Origin: Octadecabacter sp.
Lineage (GTDB): Bacteria; Pseudomonadota; Alphaproteobacteria; Rhodobacterales; Rhodobacteraceae
Assembly: GCA_018500065.2 (NCBI GenBank)
Contig: JAHBAO020000234.1
Span: 1 to 16,487 of the forward strand
Length of the DNA: 16,487 nt
Direction of reading: 5' to 3'
Shown here in pieces: positions 6,869 to 14,681 of the stretch; positions within the stretch are counted from its first letter, which is position 1; every line of letters begins with the position of its first letter. The notes beneath the pieces are model-generated. The model saw only the letters and a program-made list of their open reading frames with translations. It did no database searches and was not told where the DNA came from. Position numbers and translations under genes: made by a program.

Positions 6869-7605
6869 TGGCGCACCGCACACGAAGTCACCCAGGCCAC
6901 GGCCTCTTGCACGTTCAAAAGCTGCGTTGCATCTGGCATGGCAGGACGGTTCAACATCAACACAGGTATTTTAAGTGCGCGCGCAGCATCCAGTTTGGCG
7001 CGACCACCTTCGCCGCCTGCGTTCTTCACGACCAGATGCGTCACACCAAGCGCTTGGAACAATTGCGTCTCGCTGCGCGCCGAGAATGGCGGACGGCCAA
7101 TGACGAATTCCCCGCCTTCAAATGGAAACGGCGTCGTGGGCGGGTCGATCATCCGGCAAAGAACACGTCGTCCTTCAAGATTTGCATACTCCGCCAAGGT
7201 CTGGCGACCTGTCGCAAGGAACACGACGGCATTGTCAGGAATATGCGCTGCTGCGTCTTGTGGCGCGTCAATCGCCGTCCACGTGTCGCGCGTCTGCGCG
7301 ACCCAAGGCGGGCGGACAAGGTGCGCGTAAGGCACATCCAACTCAGAACATATCCGCGCGGAGCGATTGGTTATATGTTCAGCAAACGGATGCGTGGCGT
7401 CCAAAACAGCTGAGATATTCTCGGCTTCAAGGAAGGCGCGAAACCCGTCTTCCCCGCCAAACCCACCAATACGGGTCGGGACAGGCAATGGTTCAGGCGA
7501 ACGCGTCGCCCCTGCAAGGGATGCAATGACGTTAATGCCGGTATCGGTCAAACCCCACGCAATGCGTTTCGCCTCGCCCGTTCCAGCGAGCAATAAAACC
7601 GTCAT
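6865..7605 (-). CDS. cobK: Precorrin-6A/cobalt-precorrin-6A reductase
   Basis: It reduces the macrocycle of (cobalt-)precorrin-6A with NAD(P)H during corrin ring synthesis. The 246-residue product starts MTVLLLAGTGEAKRIA, with the family's Rossmann-like GTGE motif at 8-11, and continues with VLDATHPFAEHIT, the conserved DATHPFA block, and later GRPPFS and VVKNAGGEGG, where family members carry a conserved K-nucleotide-contact segment. The ATG overlaps the cbiD stop (ATGA) and its stop overlaps the glycosylase start. It would act directly on the product of the CbiD-catalysed stage, so the gene pair is in pathway order. Confidence 0.95.
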   Translation of the reverse strand: MTVLLLAGTGEAKRIAWGLTDTGINVIASLAGATRSPEPLPVPTRIGGFGGEDGFRAFLEAENISAVLDATHPFAEHITNRSARICSELDVPYAHLVRPPWVAQTRDTWTAIDAPQDAAAHIPDNAVVFLATGRQTLAEYANLEGRRVLCRMIDPPTTPFPFEGGEFVIGRPPFSARSETQLFQALGVTHLVVKNAGGEGGRAKLDAARALKIPVLMLNRPAMPDATQLLNVQEAVAWVTSCAVRQ

Positions 7606-8648
7606 TGCCCCACCTGCGCGATGATCTTTCCCCTGCGATCAATCATCACAACATCAATCTGTGGCGCACTTTCCCCAAACATTGATCGTGCTTGCTCGGC
7701 GGCTTTGCTTGCAATGAGGGCCCCGAGCTCCGGCCCCGCAATCTCATAAGCCTCGAGCGCTGTGTTGGCGTGCGCAATGGCGGGGTTCTTCGCCCAAAGC
7801 GCCAACATGTCGAAATCTACTTGCGAACGCCCCGAATGCAAGTCAACCGCCCCCTGCGCCAGCTTTGATAGCTTGCCAATTCCGCCGCCAATCGTCAGCC
7901 GCGCAACAGGATTGCGGCGCATATACTTGATCATCCCGCCGACAAAATCCCCCATGTCCAGCATCGCATGGTCCGGCAAACCATAAAGCCCCTGCACCGC
8001 CTTTTCAGACATATTGCCCGTGCAGCCCGCCACATGGGTCACCCCATCCGCACGCGCCACATCAATCCCGCGATGGATCGATGCGATCCAAGCCGCACAA
8101 GAAAACGGCCGCACGATCCCTGTTGTCCCAAGCACGCTAAGCCCGCCTTCAATACCAAGGCGCGGGTTCCACGTTTTTTCTGCAATTTCAGCACCATTCG
8201 GAATGCTGACCGGGATTTCGACATCTGGGCCTTGCCCATATTCGCTCGCCATCTCAGCGACGACTTCATCCATCATCGCACGCGGCACGGGGTTTATCGC
8301 GGCTTCGCCAACAGCAATCGGCAGGCCGGCTTTGGTCACCGTCCCAACGCCCTCGCCCGCCTTAAAGACCAGCCCGCCAGCAGACGGCGCAACGCGCACA
8401 ATGATCGTCGCGCCGTGCGTCACATCCGGATCATCGCCTGCGTCCTTGACAATACCGGCTTGCGCCCAGCCATCGCCGCGACACGTGCCAACAACCTCAA
8501 ATTCGGGCACTTCGCCCTTCGGCAAGGTGATGGACACCCGTGCAGGAAAATCGCCCCATAACCCCATCAACGCCGCCTTGGTGGCGGCGGTGGCACATGC
8601 GCCCGTGGTCCAACCCCGCCGCAGCTCTCCTGATGGTTTACGTGTCAT
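7602..8648 (-). CDS. cbiD: Cobalt-precorrin-5B (C1)-methyltransferase
   Basis: CbiD transfers a methyl group from S-adenosylmethionine to C-1 of cobalt-precorrin-5B, making cobalt-precorrin-6A. The product has 348 residues. The opening GWTTGACATAATKAA (12-26) is the CbiD signature, and HVAGCTGNMSEKAVQ and LTIGGGIGKLSK are further conserved blocks. The start is the ATG at 8648, with AAGG about 10 nt upstream. A longer in-frame extension to 8978 is rejected because it crosses the divergent cobA coding region and lacks family similarity. It heads a four-gene chain with ATGA junctions. The 96-nt gap to cobA must hold both divergent promoters; I see no convincing box and no cobalamin riboswitch there. 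Confidence 0.96.
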   Translation of the reverse strand: MTRKPSGELRRGWTTGACATAATKAALMGLWGDFPARVSITLPKGEVPEFEVVGTCRGDGWAQAGIVKDAGDDPDVTHGATIIVRVAPSAGGLVFKAGEGVGTVTKAGLPIAVGEAAINPVPRAMMDEVVAEMASEYGQGPDVEIPVSIPNGAEIAEKTWNPRLGIEGGLSVLGTTGIVRPFSCAAWIASIHRGIDVARADGVTHVAGCTGNMSEKAVQGLYGLPDHAMLDMGDFVGGMIKYMRRNPVARLTIGGGIGKLSKLAQGAVDLHSGRSQVDFDMLALWAKNPAIAHANTALEAYEIAGPELGALIASKAAEQARSMFGESAPQIDVVMIDRRGKIIAQVGQ

Positions 8649-8744
8649 TCGCGCGACCTTAACCGCCCATAACGATGACGCCAATGCGCAATTCTGCGTC
8701 GTTTGCTCCCTTTCGCGCGGCGCGTTCTCGGGCCATAAGACGCT

Positions 8745-9590
8745 ATGGACACGCGACTCCCTTCTTATGACTGGCCAGAGCTTGAAAAAGGCTGGGTCTG
8801 GCTGTGCGGCGCAGGCCCCGGTGATCCGGGGCTTTTGACGCTGCATGCACTGAATGCGCTGCGCCAAGCCGATGTCGTGATCTATGACGCGCTGGTGCAA
8901 GAAGCGATCCTCGATTGGGCGCCGCAAGCCGAGCATATCTATGCAGGAAAACGTGGTGGTAAACCCTCTGCCAAGCAACGCGATATTTCATTGCGGCTGG
9001 TCGATCTGGCCCGCGCGGGCAAACGCGTGTTGCGCCTCAAGGGGGGCGATCCATTCGTGTTCGGACGTGGCGGCGAAGAAGCGCAAACATTGGTGCAACA
9101 CGGCATTCCCGTCCGCATTATTCCGGGCATTTCTGCGGGCATCGGCGGGCTGGCCTACGCGGGCATCCCCGTCACCCACCGCGATGTGAACCAATCCGTC
9201 ACCTTCGTGACAGGCCATGATCAATCTGGAAACGCCACACAAAGCCTTGATTGGGACGCGATCTCTAAGGGGTCGCAAGTTATTGTTATTTATATGGGAA
9301 TGAAGCACATCGCCCAGATTTCCGCGTCCCTTATTGACGCCGGTCGCGCGCTGTCAGAGCCCGTTGCAGTCGTGACATCCGCCACCACCGCGGATCAAGG
9401 CGTCCTTGAGACAACGCTGGGCGCACTCGAGGCTGACATTGCCAAAGCGGGGCTTGAACCGCCTGCGATCATCTGTATCGGTAAGGCCGTGCGCATGCGT
9501 GATGTTCTGAATTGGCAGGCACAGGCAGAGGGCATCGCGCCTGTAAACCTAGACCCATTGGGCCGTGGACGGCCCGCCGAAACGGCCTGA
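8745..9590 (+). CDS. cobA: Uroporphyrinogen-III C-methyltransferase (SUMT)
   Basis: It methylates uroporphyrinogen III at C-2 and C-7 to give precorrin-2, the branch point to cobalamin and siroheme. The 281-residue product has the SAM-binding loop CGAGPGDPGLLT (21-32), YDALV (47-51), the long conserved block LKGGDPFVFGRGGEE (98-112), PGIS (127-130) and GIPVTHRD (140-147). It is a single-domain SUMT without the CysG dehydrogenase/ferrochelatase part. No clear Shine-Dalgarno sequence precedes the ATG. It is divergent from cbiD and leads cobA-cobB. The end overlaps the annotated cobB start by 26 nt, or lies 4 nt before an alternative GTG. Confidence 0.96.
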   Translation: MDTRLPSYDWPELEKGWVWLCGAGPGDPGLLTLHALNALRQADVVIYDALVQEAILDWAPQAEHIYAGKRGGKPSAKQRDISLRLVDLARAGKRVLRLKGGDPFVFGRGGEEAQTLVQHGIPVRIIPGISAGIGGLAYAGIPVTHRDVNQSVTFVTGHDQSGNATQSLDWDAISKGSQVIVIYMGMKHIAQISASLIDAGRALSEPVAVVTSATTADQGVLETTLGALEADIAKAGLEPPAIICIGKAVRMRDVLNWQAQAEGIAPVNLDPLGRGRPAETA

Positions 9591-10878
9591 TTCAGTGGGC
9601 GGTATCATCCTCGCAGGACCGTCGTCTGGCGCTGGGAAAACCACGGTAACACTCGGTATTTTGCGCGCCCTGTCGCGTGCGGGCCACAACATCCGGTCCG
9701 CCAAGTCTGGCCCTGACTATATTGATCCGCAGTTTCATGCCGCTGCGACAGGCCACCCATGTGTGAATCTTGATGCATGGGCGATGACGCCTGAGCGCTT
9801 GAAATCGCTCGCCGCTGGGAGCGGTGATCTGATCGTCGAAGGCGCAATGGGTCTGTTTGACGGCGCGCCACCCGATGGCAATGGCCCAACCGCCGATCTG
9901 GCCCGAATGCTCGACCTGCCTGTCGTCTTGATTGTCGATGCAAAAGCGATGTCGCAATCTGTCGCCGCCTTGGTTGGCGGTTTCGTCGCCCACGACACGC
10001 GCGTGAAGATCGCAGGCGTTATCCTGAACCATGTCGGGTCTGAGCGCCACGCTGGCATGCTACGAACCGCATTGGCCCCGTTGAATATTCCCGTTCTTGG
10101 GGCGATACCGCGCTCTACTGCGCTGTCACGCCCTTCGCGCCATCTTGGCCTCGTGCAAGCCGGTGAAATGCCTGATCTTGAAGCCTTTTTGAACGACGCG
10201 GCTGAAACCGTCACCAACCATATTGATCTAACCGCGCTGCAGACGCTCATGGGCCCATCTGATTGGCCTGCCATCGCGCCTAAACCCTCAAGTCGACTCC
10301 GCATCGCAATCGCCAAAGATGCTGCATTTTCATTTACTTACCCGCATATGATCAAGGGTCTGGAAAACAGTGGCGCGACGATCTTGCCATTTTCCCCCTT
10401 GGCCAATGACCCAGTCCCCGACGCTGATCGTGTTTTTCTTCCCGGTGGCTACCCAGAACTCTACGCAGCGACCCTCGCGCAGAACACCACCTTCATGCAA
10501 AGCCTTAGACGTGCCGCACAAACATCTGATATATATGGAGAATGTGGTGGATACATGACCCTCGGTGAAGCCCTAATCGATGCCGACGGCACATCGCACA
10601 AAATGGCCGGATTACTGGGGCTCACCAGCAGTTTCAAAGACCGCAAACTGCATCTTGGCTATAGAACCCTCACCCAACTTGCCCCGCACCCCCTTGTTCA
10701 ATGCACGCCCACGCATCAAACTTTTGCGGCGCATGAATTCCACTACGCCAGCACACTGCGCGCCGAAGGCACCCCATTGTTTGACGCGACCAGCGGCGAA
10801 GGAGCCCATTTGGCGCAGATGGGCCTGATTGAAGGGCGCGTTGCTGGATCCTTCGCGCATATCATTGATCCGGTCTGA
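9565..10878 (+). CDS. cobB: Cobyrinate a,c-diamide synthase (glutamine-hydrolysing)
   Basis: It uses ATP and glutamine to amidate the a and c carboxylates of (hydrogeno)cobyrinate. The 437-residue product has an N-terminal dethiobiotin-synthetase-like ATPase domain with the P-loop GPSSGAGKTT (18-27), SGPDYIDPQFH (48-58) and EGAMGLFDG (92-100). A class-I-like glutamine amidotransferase domain follows, with PGGYPEL (293-299), nucleophile C327 in YGECGGYM, and the histidine block EFHYAS (391-396, H393). The start is GTG 9565; GTG 9595 is equally possible and would leave the ATPase domain intact. Neither has a clear ribosome site. The CobB (aerobic) and CbiA (anaerobic) enzymes are homologous, so the name does not fix the pathway branch. 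Confidence 0.93.
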   Translation: MDGPPKRPDSVGGIILAGPSSGAGKTTVTLGILRALSRAGHNIRSAKSGPDYIDPQFHAAATGHPCVNLDAWAMTPERLKSLAAGSGDLIVEGAMGLFDGAPPDGNGPTADLARMLDLPVVLIVDAKAMSQSVAALVGGFVAHDTRVKIAGVILNHVGSERHAGMLRTALAPLNIPVLGAIPRSTALSRPSRHLGLVQAGEMPDLEAFLNDAAETVTNHIDLTALQTLMGPSDWPAIAPKPSSRLRIAIAKDAAFSFTYPHMIKGLENSGATILPFSPLANDPVPDADRVFLPGGYPELYAATLAQNTTFMQSLRRAAQTSDIYGECGGYMTLGEALIDADGTSHKMAGLLGLTSSFKDRKLHLGYRTLTQLAPHPLVQCTPTHQTFAAHEFHYASTLRAEGTPLFDATSGEGAHLAQMGLIEGRVAGSFAHIIDPV

Positions 10879-10930
10879 AAAATCGCCGCACCCCATTGCC
10901 AAGCCCCTGCGCGAGGCGTAGCCAATTCCA

Positions 10931-12184
10931 ATGACCCAATCCACAGCACAATTCCCTGACGACAGTCGCGCGAAACGCAACGTTGCCGTTCTTGTTCTCG
11001 CCCAAGCGATCCTTGGGGCGCAGATGCCGATGATCTTCGTTGTTGGCGGATTGGCAGGCAAACAATTGGCCTCCAACATCTGTTGGGCGACGCTGCCGAT
11101 TTCGCTGATCATTTTTGGGTCGATGACCACCGCCCCGTGGCTGTCCCCGCTGATGCAGTCACACGGACGGCGGTTTGGTTTTTATATTGGTGCTATCGCT
11201 GGCGCGTTTGGCGCTGCTGTCGCGGCATACGGCCTCTATATCGGTTCATTTACGGTGCTGCTGATCGGATCTTATTTCACGGGCATTTATATGTCCGCGC
11301 AGGGTTTTTACCGCTTTGCCGCCACCGACAGCGCGTCTGACAGCTTTAAGCCCAAGGCGATTTCTTATGTCATGGCGGGTGGTCTGCTGTCCGCGATCCT
11401 TGGCCCGCAGTTGAATAAGCTTGTTGATGGCAGCTTTGTGGTGCCGTTCCTGGGAACCTATCTGGCGATTATCGCGTTGAACCTGATCGGCATGTTCCTG
11501 TTTCTGGCGCTTGATCTGCCCAAAGGCACACGCGGCCAGCCCAAAGTTGAAGGCCCCGCCCCGCGCACCCGCGGACAGCTGCTGTCTGATCCCAATATCA
11601 TCGTCGCAATGATCGTCGCACTGGTATCCTATTCCTTGATGAACCTCGTGATGACCTCGACACCGCTCGCGGTGGTCGGTTGCGGCTATGCGCTTGATAA
11701 TGCAAACGATATTGTCTCGGCTCACGTCCTTGCGATGTTCGCGCCGTCCTTCTTTACGGGCCATCTGATTGTGCGCTTTGGCGTCAAAACCATTATGGCC
11801 ATTGGCCTTGTGATCCTGACCGCCGCCGGCATTGCCGCCCTCTTTGGCGTCAGTATCGCCGAAGGCAACCAGCCGTCCTTGGCGAGCTTTTATGCCGCGC
11901 TGATCCTGCTAGGCCTTGGCTGGAACTTCGGCTTTATCGGCGCAACCACGCTGCTGACGTCCTCGCACGCGGCCCACGAACGTGGTGTCGTTCAGGGCCT
12001 CAACGACATGGTCGTATTCGGCTCGGTGATGATGGCATCACTGGCCTCGGGCGGTTTGATGAATTGCTCCGGTGGCGAGCCGATCGCAGGCTGGACTGCG
12101 GTGAACATCGCTATGGCACCGTTCATCGCTTTGGCCGCAGGCGCGTTGATCTGGCTGTCGGTTAAATCTCGTCGCGCAGTCTAG
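10931..12184 (+). CDS. Major facilitator superfamily permease, substrate unknown
   Basis: The 417-residue product is strongly hydrophobic, with about 12 predicted membrane helices. Examples lie near residues 18-41, 52-70, 83-104, 106-124, 144-162, 172-194, 223-245, 262-282, 286-306, 316-338, 358-376 and 390-411. The loop after the second helix ends SHGRRFG (77-83), like MFS motif A. A charged central loop (196-216) separates the halves. It would act in the inner membrane as a proton- or solute-coupled transporter or exporter. It lies 52 nt after cobB on the same strand, so it may be cotranscribed, but nothing visible shows that it carries cobalamin or cobalt. No good ribosome site is seen; GAGG lies 14 nt upstream. 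Its stop overlaps the convergent gene by 4 bp (CTAG). Confidence 0.85.
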   Translation: MTQSTAQFPDDSRAKRNVAVLVLAQAILGAQMPMIFVVGGLAGKQLASNICWATLPISLIIFGSMTTAPWLSPLMQSHGRRFGFYIGAIAGAFGAAVAAYGLYIGSFTVLLIGSYFTGIYMSAQGFYRFAATDSASDSFKPKAISYVMAGGLLSAILGPQLNKLVDGSFVVPFLGTYLAIIALNLIGMFLFLALDLPKGTRGQPKVEGPAPRTRGQLLSDPNIIVAMIVALVSYSLMNLVMTSTPLAVVGCGYALDNANDIVSAHVLAMFAPSFFTGHLIVRFGVKTIMAIGLVILTAAGIAALFGVSIAEGNQPSLASFYAALILLGLGWNFGFIGATTLLTSSHAAHERGVVQGLNDMVVFGSVMMASLASGGLMNCSGGEPIAGWTAVNIAMAPFIALAAGALIWLSVKSRRAV

Positions 12185-12936
12185 GACCAGCGCAACAGCC
12201 TGACTTTACTGCGAAATGGGCTAATCCCAACGGTTCCATCCGCCACGCGCTGCGGTTCTGACGCAATTTGCTTCAAAACAGGTTTCGCGGCCCACCCTTC
12301 CAGCAAAGCGGCCTGCGCAAGTTTCGGCATCCCTTTGCGCAGCGAACGGATCGTTCCTGCGTCCGCCGCTGAATTCAGCGCAAGCGTGACCAGCCCCTCA
12401 CGCGTGCCATTGATCAACGGCACACGACCGGATGCTTCGAGAGCACATACAGCCGCAAGATAGCGCGACACAGCAATCGCCGCGCCGTAGTTCAGCACAG
12501 GCACGCGCATATCTTCAGGCGCACCCAACAGACGCGCAGCTTGCCACATCAATTCAGCGCCGCCTTTTCGAAAATACGCAACGAAGTGTTGCTCGTCTTC
12601 AAACGGGTCTTTGTAAACGTCCCAACGGCGCACCGCGACGACCTGATCAAGCGCACGTGCGGACTGGGCATCCAACACTTCAGCCAAGGGCGTAGTCACC
12701 TCATGGCGACGCACAGCACCGCCCGTTGCAATCTCTTCCAAAGCATCGCGCCACCACTGTAGACGCATCTCCGCAATCATCGGCCCCTCAGTCACCCAAG
12801 GCGCACGCGCAACTTCGACGTTGAAGGCATAAAGCGGAAACAATATGCGGCGCGCCTCAACCGGGGCTGCCATCGCCGCCATGAACCGTTCGGGGTCTCC
12901 CTTTTCAACGATCGCAGCGCAGGCATTCAGGCTCAC
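12181..12936 (-). CDS. Squalene/phytoene synthase-family protein, NDUFAF6-like (probable non-enzymatic)
   Basis: The 251-residue protein has the trans-isoprenyl diphosphate synthase (phytoene synthase) fold signature RRILFPLYAFNVEVARAPW (29-47) and MRLQWWRDALEEI (57-69). Real synthases carry aspartate-rich DxxxD magnesium-binding motifs in the helix after YAF and again in the second half. Here those positions read NVEVARAPW and NYGAAIAVSRYLAA, with no aspartates. The pattern matches the mitochondrial complex I assembly factor NDUFAF6 and its alphaproteobacterial relatives, so a role in respiratory complex assembly is more likely than carotenoid synthesis; that is inference. The start is GTG 12936, which overlaps the cimA stop as GTGA; an upstream in-frame start at 12966 is less likely. 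Confidence 0.88.
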   Translation of the reverse strand: MSLNACAAIVEKGDPERFMAAMAAPVEARRILFPLYAFNVEVARAPWVTEGPMIAEMRLQWWRDALEEIATGGAVRRHEVTTPLAEVLDAQSARALDQVVAVRRWDVYKDPFEDEQHFVAYFRKGGAELMWQAARLLGAPEDMRVPVLNYGAAIAVSRYLAAVCALEASGRVPLINGTREGLVTLALNSAADAGTIRSLRKGMPKLAQAALLEGWAAKPVLKQIASEPQRVADGTVGISPFRSKVRLLRWS

Positions 12937-14549
12937 GTCGTCGCCCCGTCCCGCCCCAGCTTCCAACGGATCGCGTCCACCAACGCGTCAAAGGAGGCAT
13001 CAACGATGTTGGCGCTGACCCCAACGGTGGACCAGGTGCGTCCCTGCTCGTCCTCGGAATCAATAATGACCCGCGTTACCGCCTCGGTGCCGCCATTGGT
13101 GATGCGCACCTTAAAATCTGTCAGATGAATGTCGGCCACTTGGTCTGCATAGCGCCCAAGGTCTTTCATCAACGCGCGGCTCAGCGCGTTCACCGGACCT
13201 TGGTCAGACCCGTCAGGCCCAAGGCTTTCGGAAACCGACATGGTTTTCTTGCCATCCACCTTCACCACAACCACAGCCTCTGAAAGCGATACCATTTCAT
13301 TGCGCTTATTGCGGCGGCGTTCAACGGTCACCCGGTAGCGTTTGACCTCAAAGAACTCTGGCATCAGTCCCAATTCGGTCCGCGCCAACACCTCAAAGCT
13401 CGCCTGCGCGGTATCATAGGAATATCCCGACGCCTCGCGGTCTTTTACGCGGTCAAGAATGCGTTGCAACGCAGGGTCGCCTTTTGCCACGTCCAACCCC
13501 ATCGACGTAAGCCGTTCGCGCAGATTGCTTTGCCCCGCTTGGTTGGACATCGGCACGATGCGGCTATTCCCAACAAGGCTTGGGTCAATATGCTCATATG
13601 TACTTGGGTCTTTGGCGATGGCGGACGCATGCAGCCCCGCCTTATGCGCAAAGGCGCTTGCCCCGACATAAGCCGCCTGCTTGTGCGGAACACGGTTGAG
13701 CACTTCATCCAGCATCCGCGATGCTTTACGTAAATCCTTCAGCGCCTCCATGCTGACACCCGTTTCAAACTGGCTGGCGTAGGGTTCTTTCAACAATAGC
13801 GTCGGGATCAAGGTCGTGAGGTTGGCATTGCCACAGCGCTCCCCAAGCCCGTTCAGCGTGCCTTGGATTTGACGCGCACCCGCGGCAACGGCAACCAGCG
13901 CATTGGCCACCGCGTTCTCTGTGTCGTTATGCGTGTGAATCCCGATATGGTCGCCCGGCACCCCGGCTGCGATCAACGCTTTGGTCGCGCTACGTACATC
14001 ATGGGGCAACGCACCACCGTTGGTGTCGCACAAAACCACCCAACGCGCACCCGCATCATAAGCTGCCTTGGCTGCCTGTAAGGTGTAATCGGGATTGGCC
14101 TTAAATCCGTCAAAGAAATGCTCTGCATCAAACAACGCCTCACGCCCCGCACTTACGATATGCGCAATCGAAGCGGCGATATTCTCGACATTCTCGTCCA
14201 GCGAAATCCCCAGCGCAGTTTTCACATGAAAATCATGGGTCTTGCCCACCAGACACACCGCCGACGTGCCCGCATTCATCACGGCCGCCAACACATCGTC
14301 GTTGTCCGCAGACCGCCCCGCCCGCTTGGTCATCCCAAACGCTGTCACAACCGCCCGCGTCTTCGGCACGTCCTCAAAAAATTCGCTGTCAGTTGGGTTC
14401 GCACCGGGCCAACCACCCTCAATGTAATCCACACCCAGATCATCCAACACAGCCGCAACCGCGCGTTTCTCATCCGTTGAGAACTGCACACCTTGGGTCT
14501 GCTGCCCATCGCGCAACGTCGTGTCATAAAGATAAAGACGCTCAACCAT
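12933..14549 (-). CDS. cimA: (R)-citramalate synthase, LeuA-related
   Basis: CimA condenses pyruvate and acetyl-CoA to (R)-citramalate, the threonine-independent route to 2-oxobutyrate for isoleucine. The 538-residue product has the HMGL-like TIM-barrel motif LYDTTLRDGQQTQG (7-20) with catalytic-region R13 and metal ligand D14, the metal-binding HTHNDTENAVANAL (205-218), and TLNGLGERCGNANL (231-244). The C-terminal third has the LeuA-type regulatory (allosteric) domain. The IEGGWPGANPTD loop and the long length fit the CimA type rather than isopropylmalate synthase. The start at 14549 has GGGGAG 7-8 nt upstream and MVERLYLYDTT is where homology begins, so an extension to 14579 is rejected. 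It is followed directly by the NDUFAF6-like gene through GTGA. Confidence 0.95.
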   Translation of the reverse strand: MVERLYLYDTTLRDGQQTQGVQFSTDEKRAVAAVLDDLGVDYIEGGWPGANPTDSEFFEDVPKTRAVVTAFGMTKRAGRSADNDDVLAAVMNAGTSAVCLVGKTHDFHVKTALGISLDENVENIAASIAHIVSAGREALFDAEHFFDGFKANPDYTLQAAKAAYDAGARWVVLCDTNGGALPHDVRSATKALIAAGVPGDHIGIHTHNDTENAVANALVAVAAGARQIQGTLNGLGERCGNANLTTLIPTLLLKEPYASQFETGVSMEALKDLRKASRMLDEVLNRVPHKQAAYVGASAFAHKAGLHASAIAKDPSTYEHIDPSLVGNSRIVPMSNQAGQSNLRERLTSMGLDVAKGDPALQRILDRVKDREASGYSYDTAQASFEVLARTELGLMPEFFEVKRYRVTVERRRNKRNEMVSLSEAVVVVKVDGKKTMSVSESLGPDGSDQGPVNALSRALMKDLGRYADQVADIHLTDFKVRITNGGTEAVTRVIIDSEDEQGRTWSTVGVSANIVDASFDALVDAIRWKLGRDGATT

Positions 14550-14577
14550 GATCGCACTCCCCAGCTTCTTTTGTTCC

Positions 14578-14622
14578 AAAATACCTCGGGGGTGAGGCCG
14601 CAGGCCGAGGGGGCTGGCCCCC
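14578..14622. terminator. Terminator-like double hairpin between cysS and cimA
   Basis: CCTCGG (14584-14589) pairs with CCGAGG (14605-14610), and on the minus strand this is followed by TATTTT, which fits an intrinsic terminator for cysS transcripts. Next to it, GGGGG (14609-14613) pairs with CCCCC (14618-14622) around a CTGG loop and is followed on the plus strand by TTTCTTAT. The two stems share bases and cannot form together. Since cysS and cimA are both on the minus strand, the minus-strand reading is the relevant one. cimA must then have its own promoter nearby, which I could not identify. Confidence 0.5.
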
Positions 14623-14670
14623 TTTCTTATGTCGGCGCACCGCAGGTGCGCACCCCGCCCGCCGCAGGCG
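14596..14670. repeat. Cluster of three GCA-loop hairpins (CCGCAGG core)
   Basis: Three inverted repeats with the same GCA loop occur within 75 bp: GGCC-GCA-GGCC (14596-14606), GCGCACC-GCA-GGTGCGC (14635-14651) and CGCC-GCA-GGCG (14660-14670). The stems differ while the loop is kept, suggesting a small intergenic repeat family rather than a chance palindrome. The cluster ends just downstream of the cysS stop. Function is unknown; transcript-end protection or termination is possible. Confidence 0.5.
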
Positions 14671-14681
14671 CTGATCGCAGA

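Noticed and set aside
8674..8770. Small Arg-rich frame of about 31 codons starting before cobA and overlapping it
   Set aside because: It has no ribosome site, no repeated codon of regulatory meaning and overlaps cobA out of frame; it is likely chance.
8014..8838. Open frame of 274 codons opposite cbiD, running into cobA
   Set aside because: It is antisense to cbiD, Pro/Ser/Thr-rich without domains, and overlaps the start of cobA out of frame.
8649..8978. N-terminal extension of cbiD by about 110 codons
   Set aside because: It would cover the cobA promoter and coding start on the opposite strand, shows no similarity to CbiD, and ATG 8648 has a ribosome site and the family start.
10879..10930. 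Possible terminator or regulatory stem between cobB and the MFS gene
   Set aside because: Only short imperfect complementarity and no T-tract were seen, so nothing can be supported.
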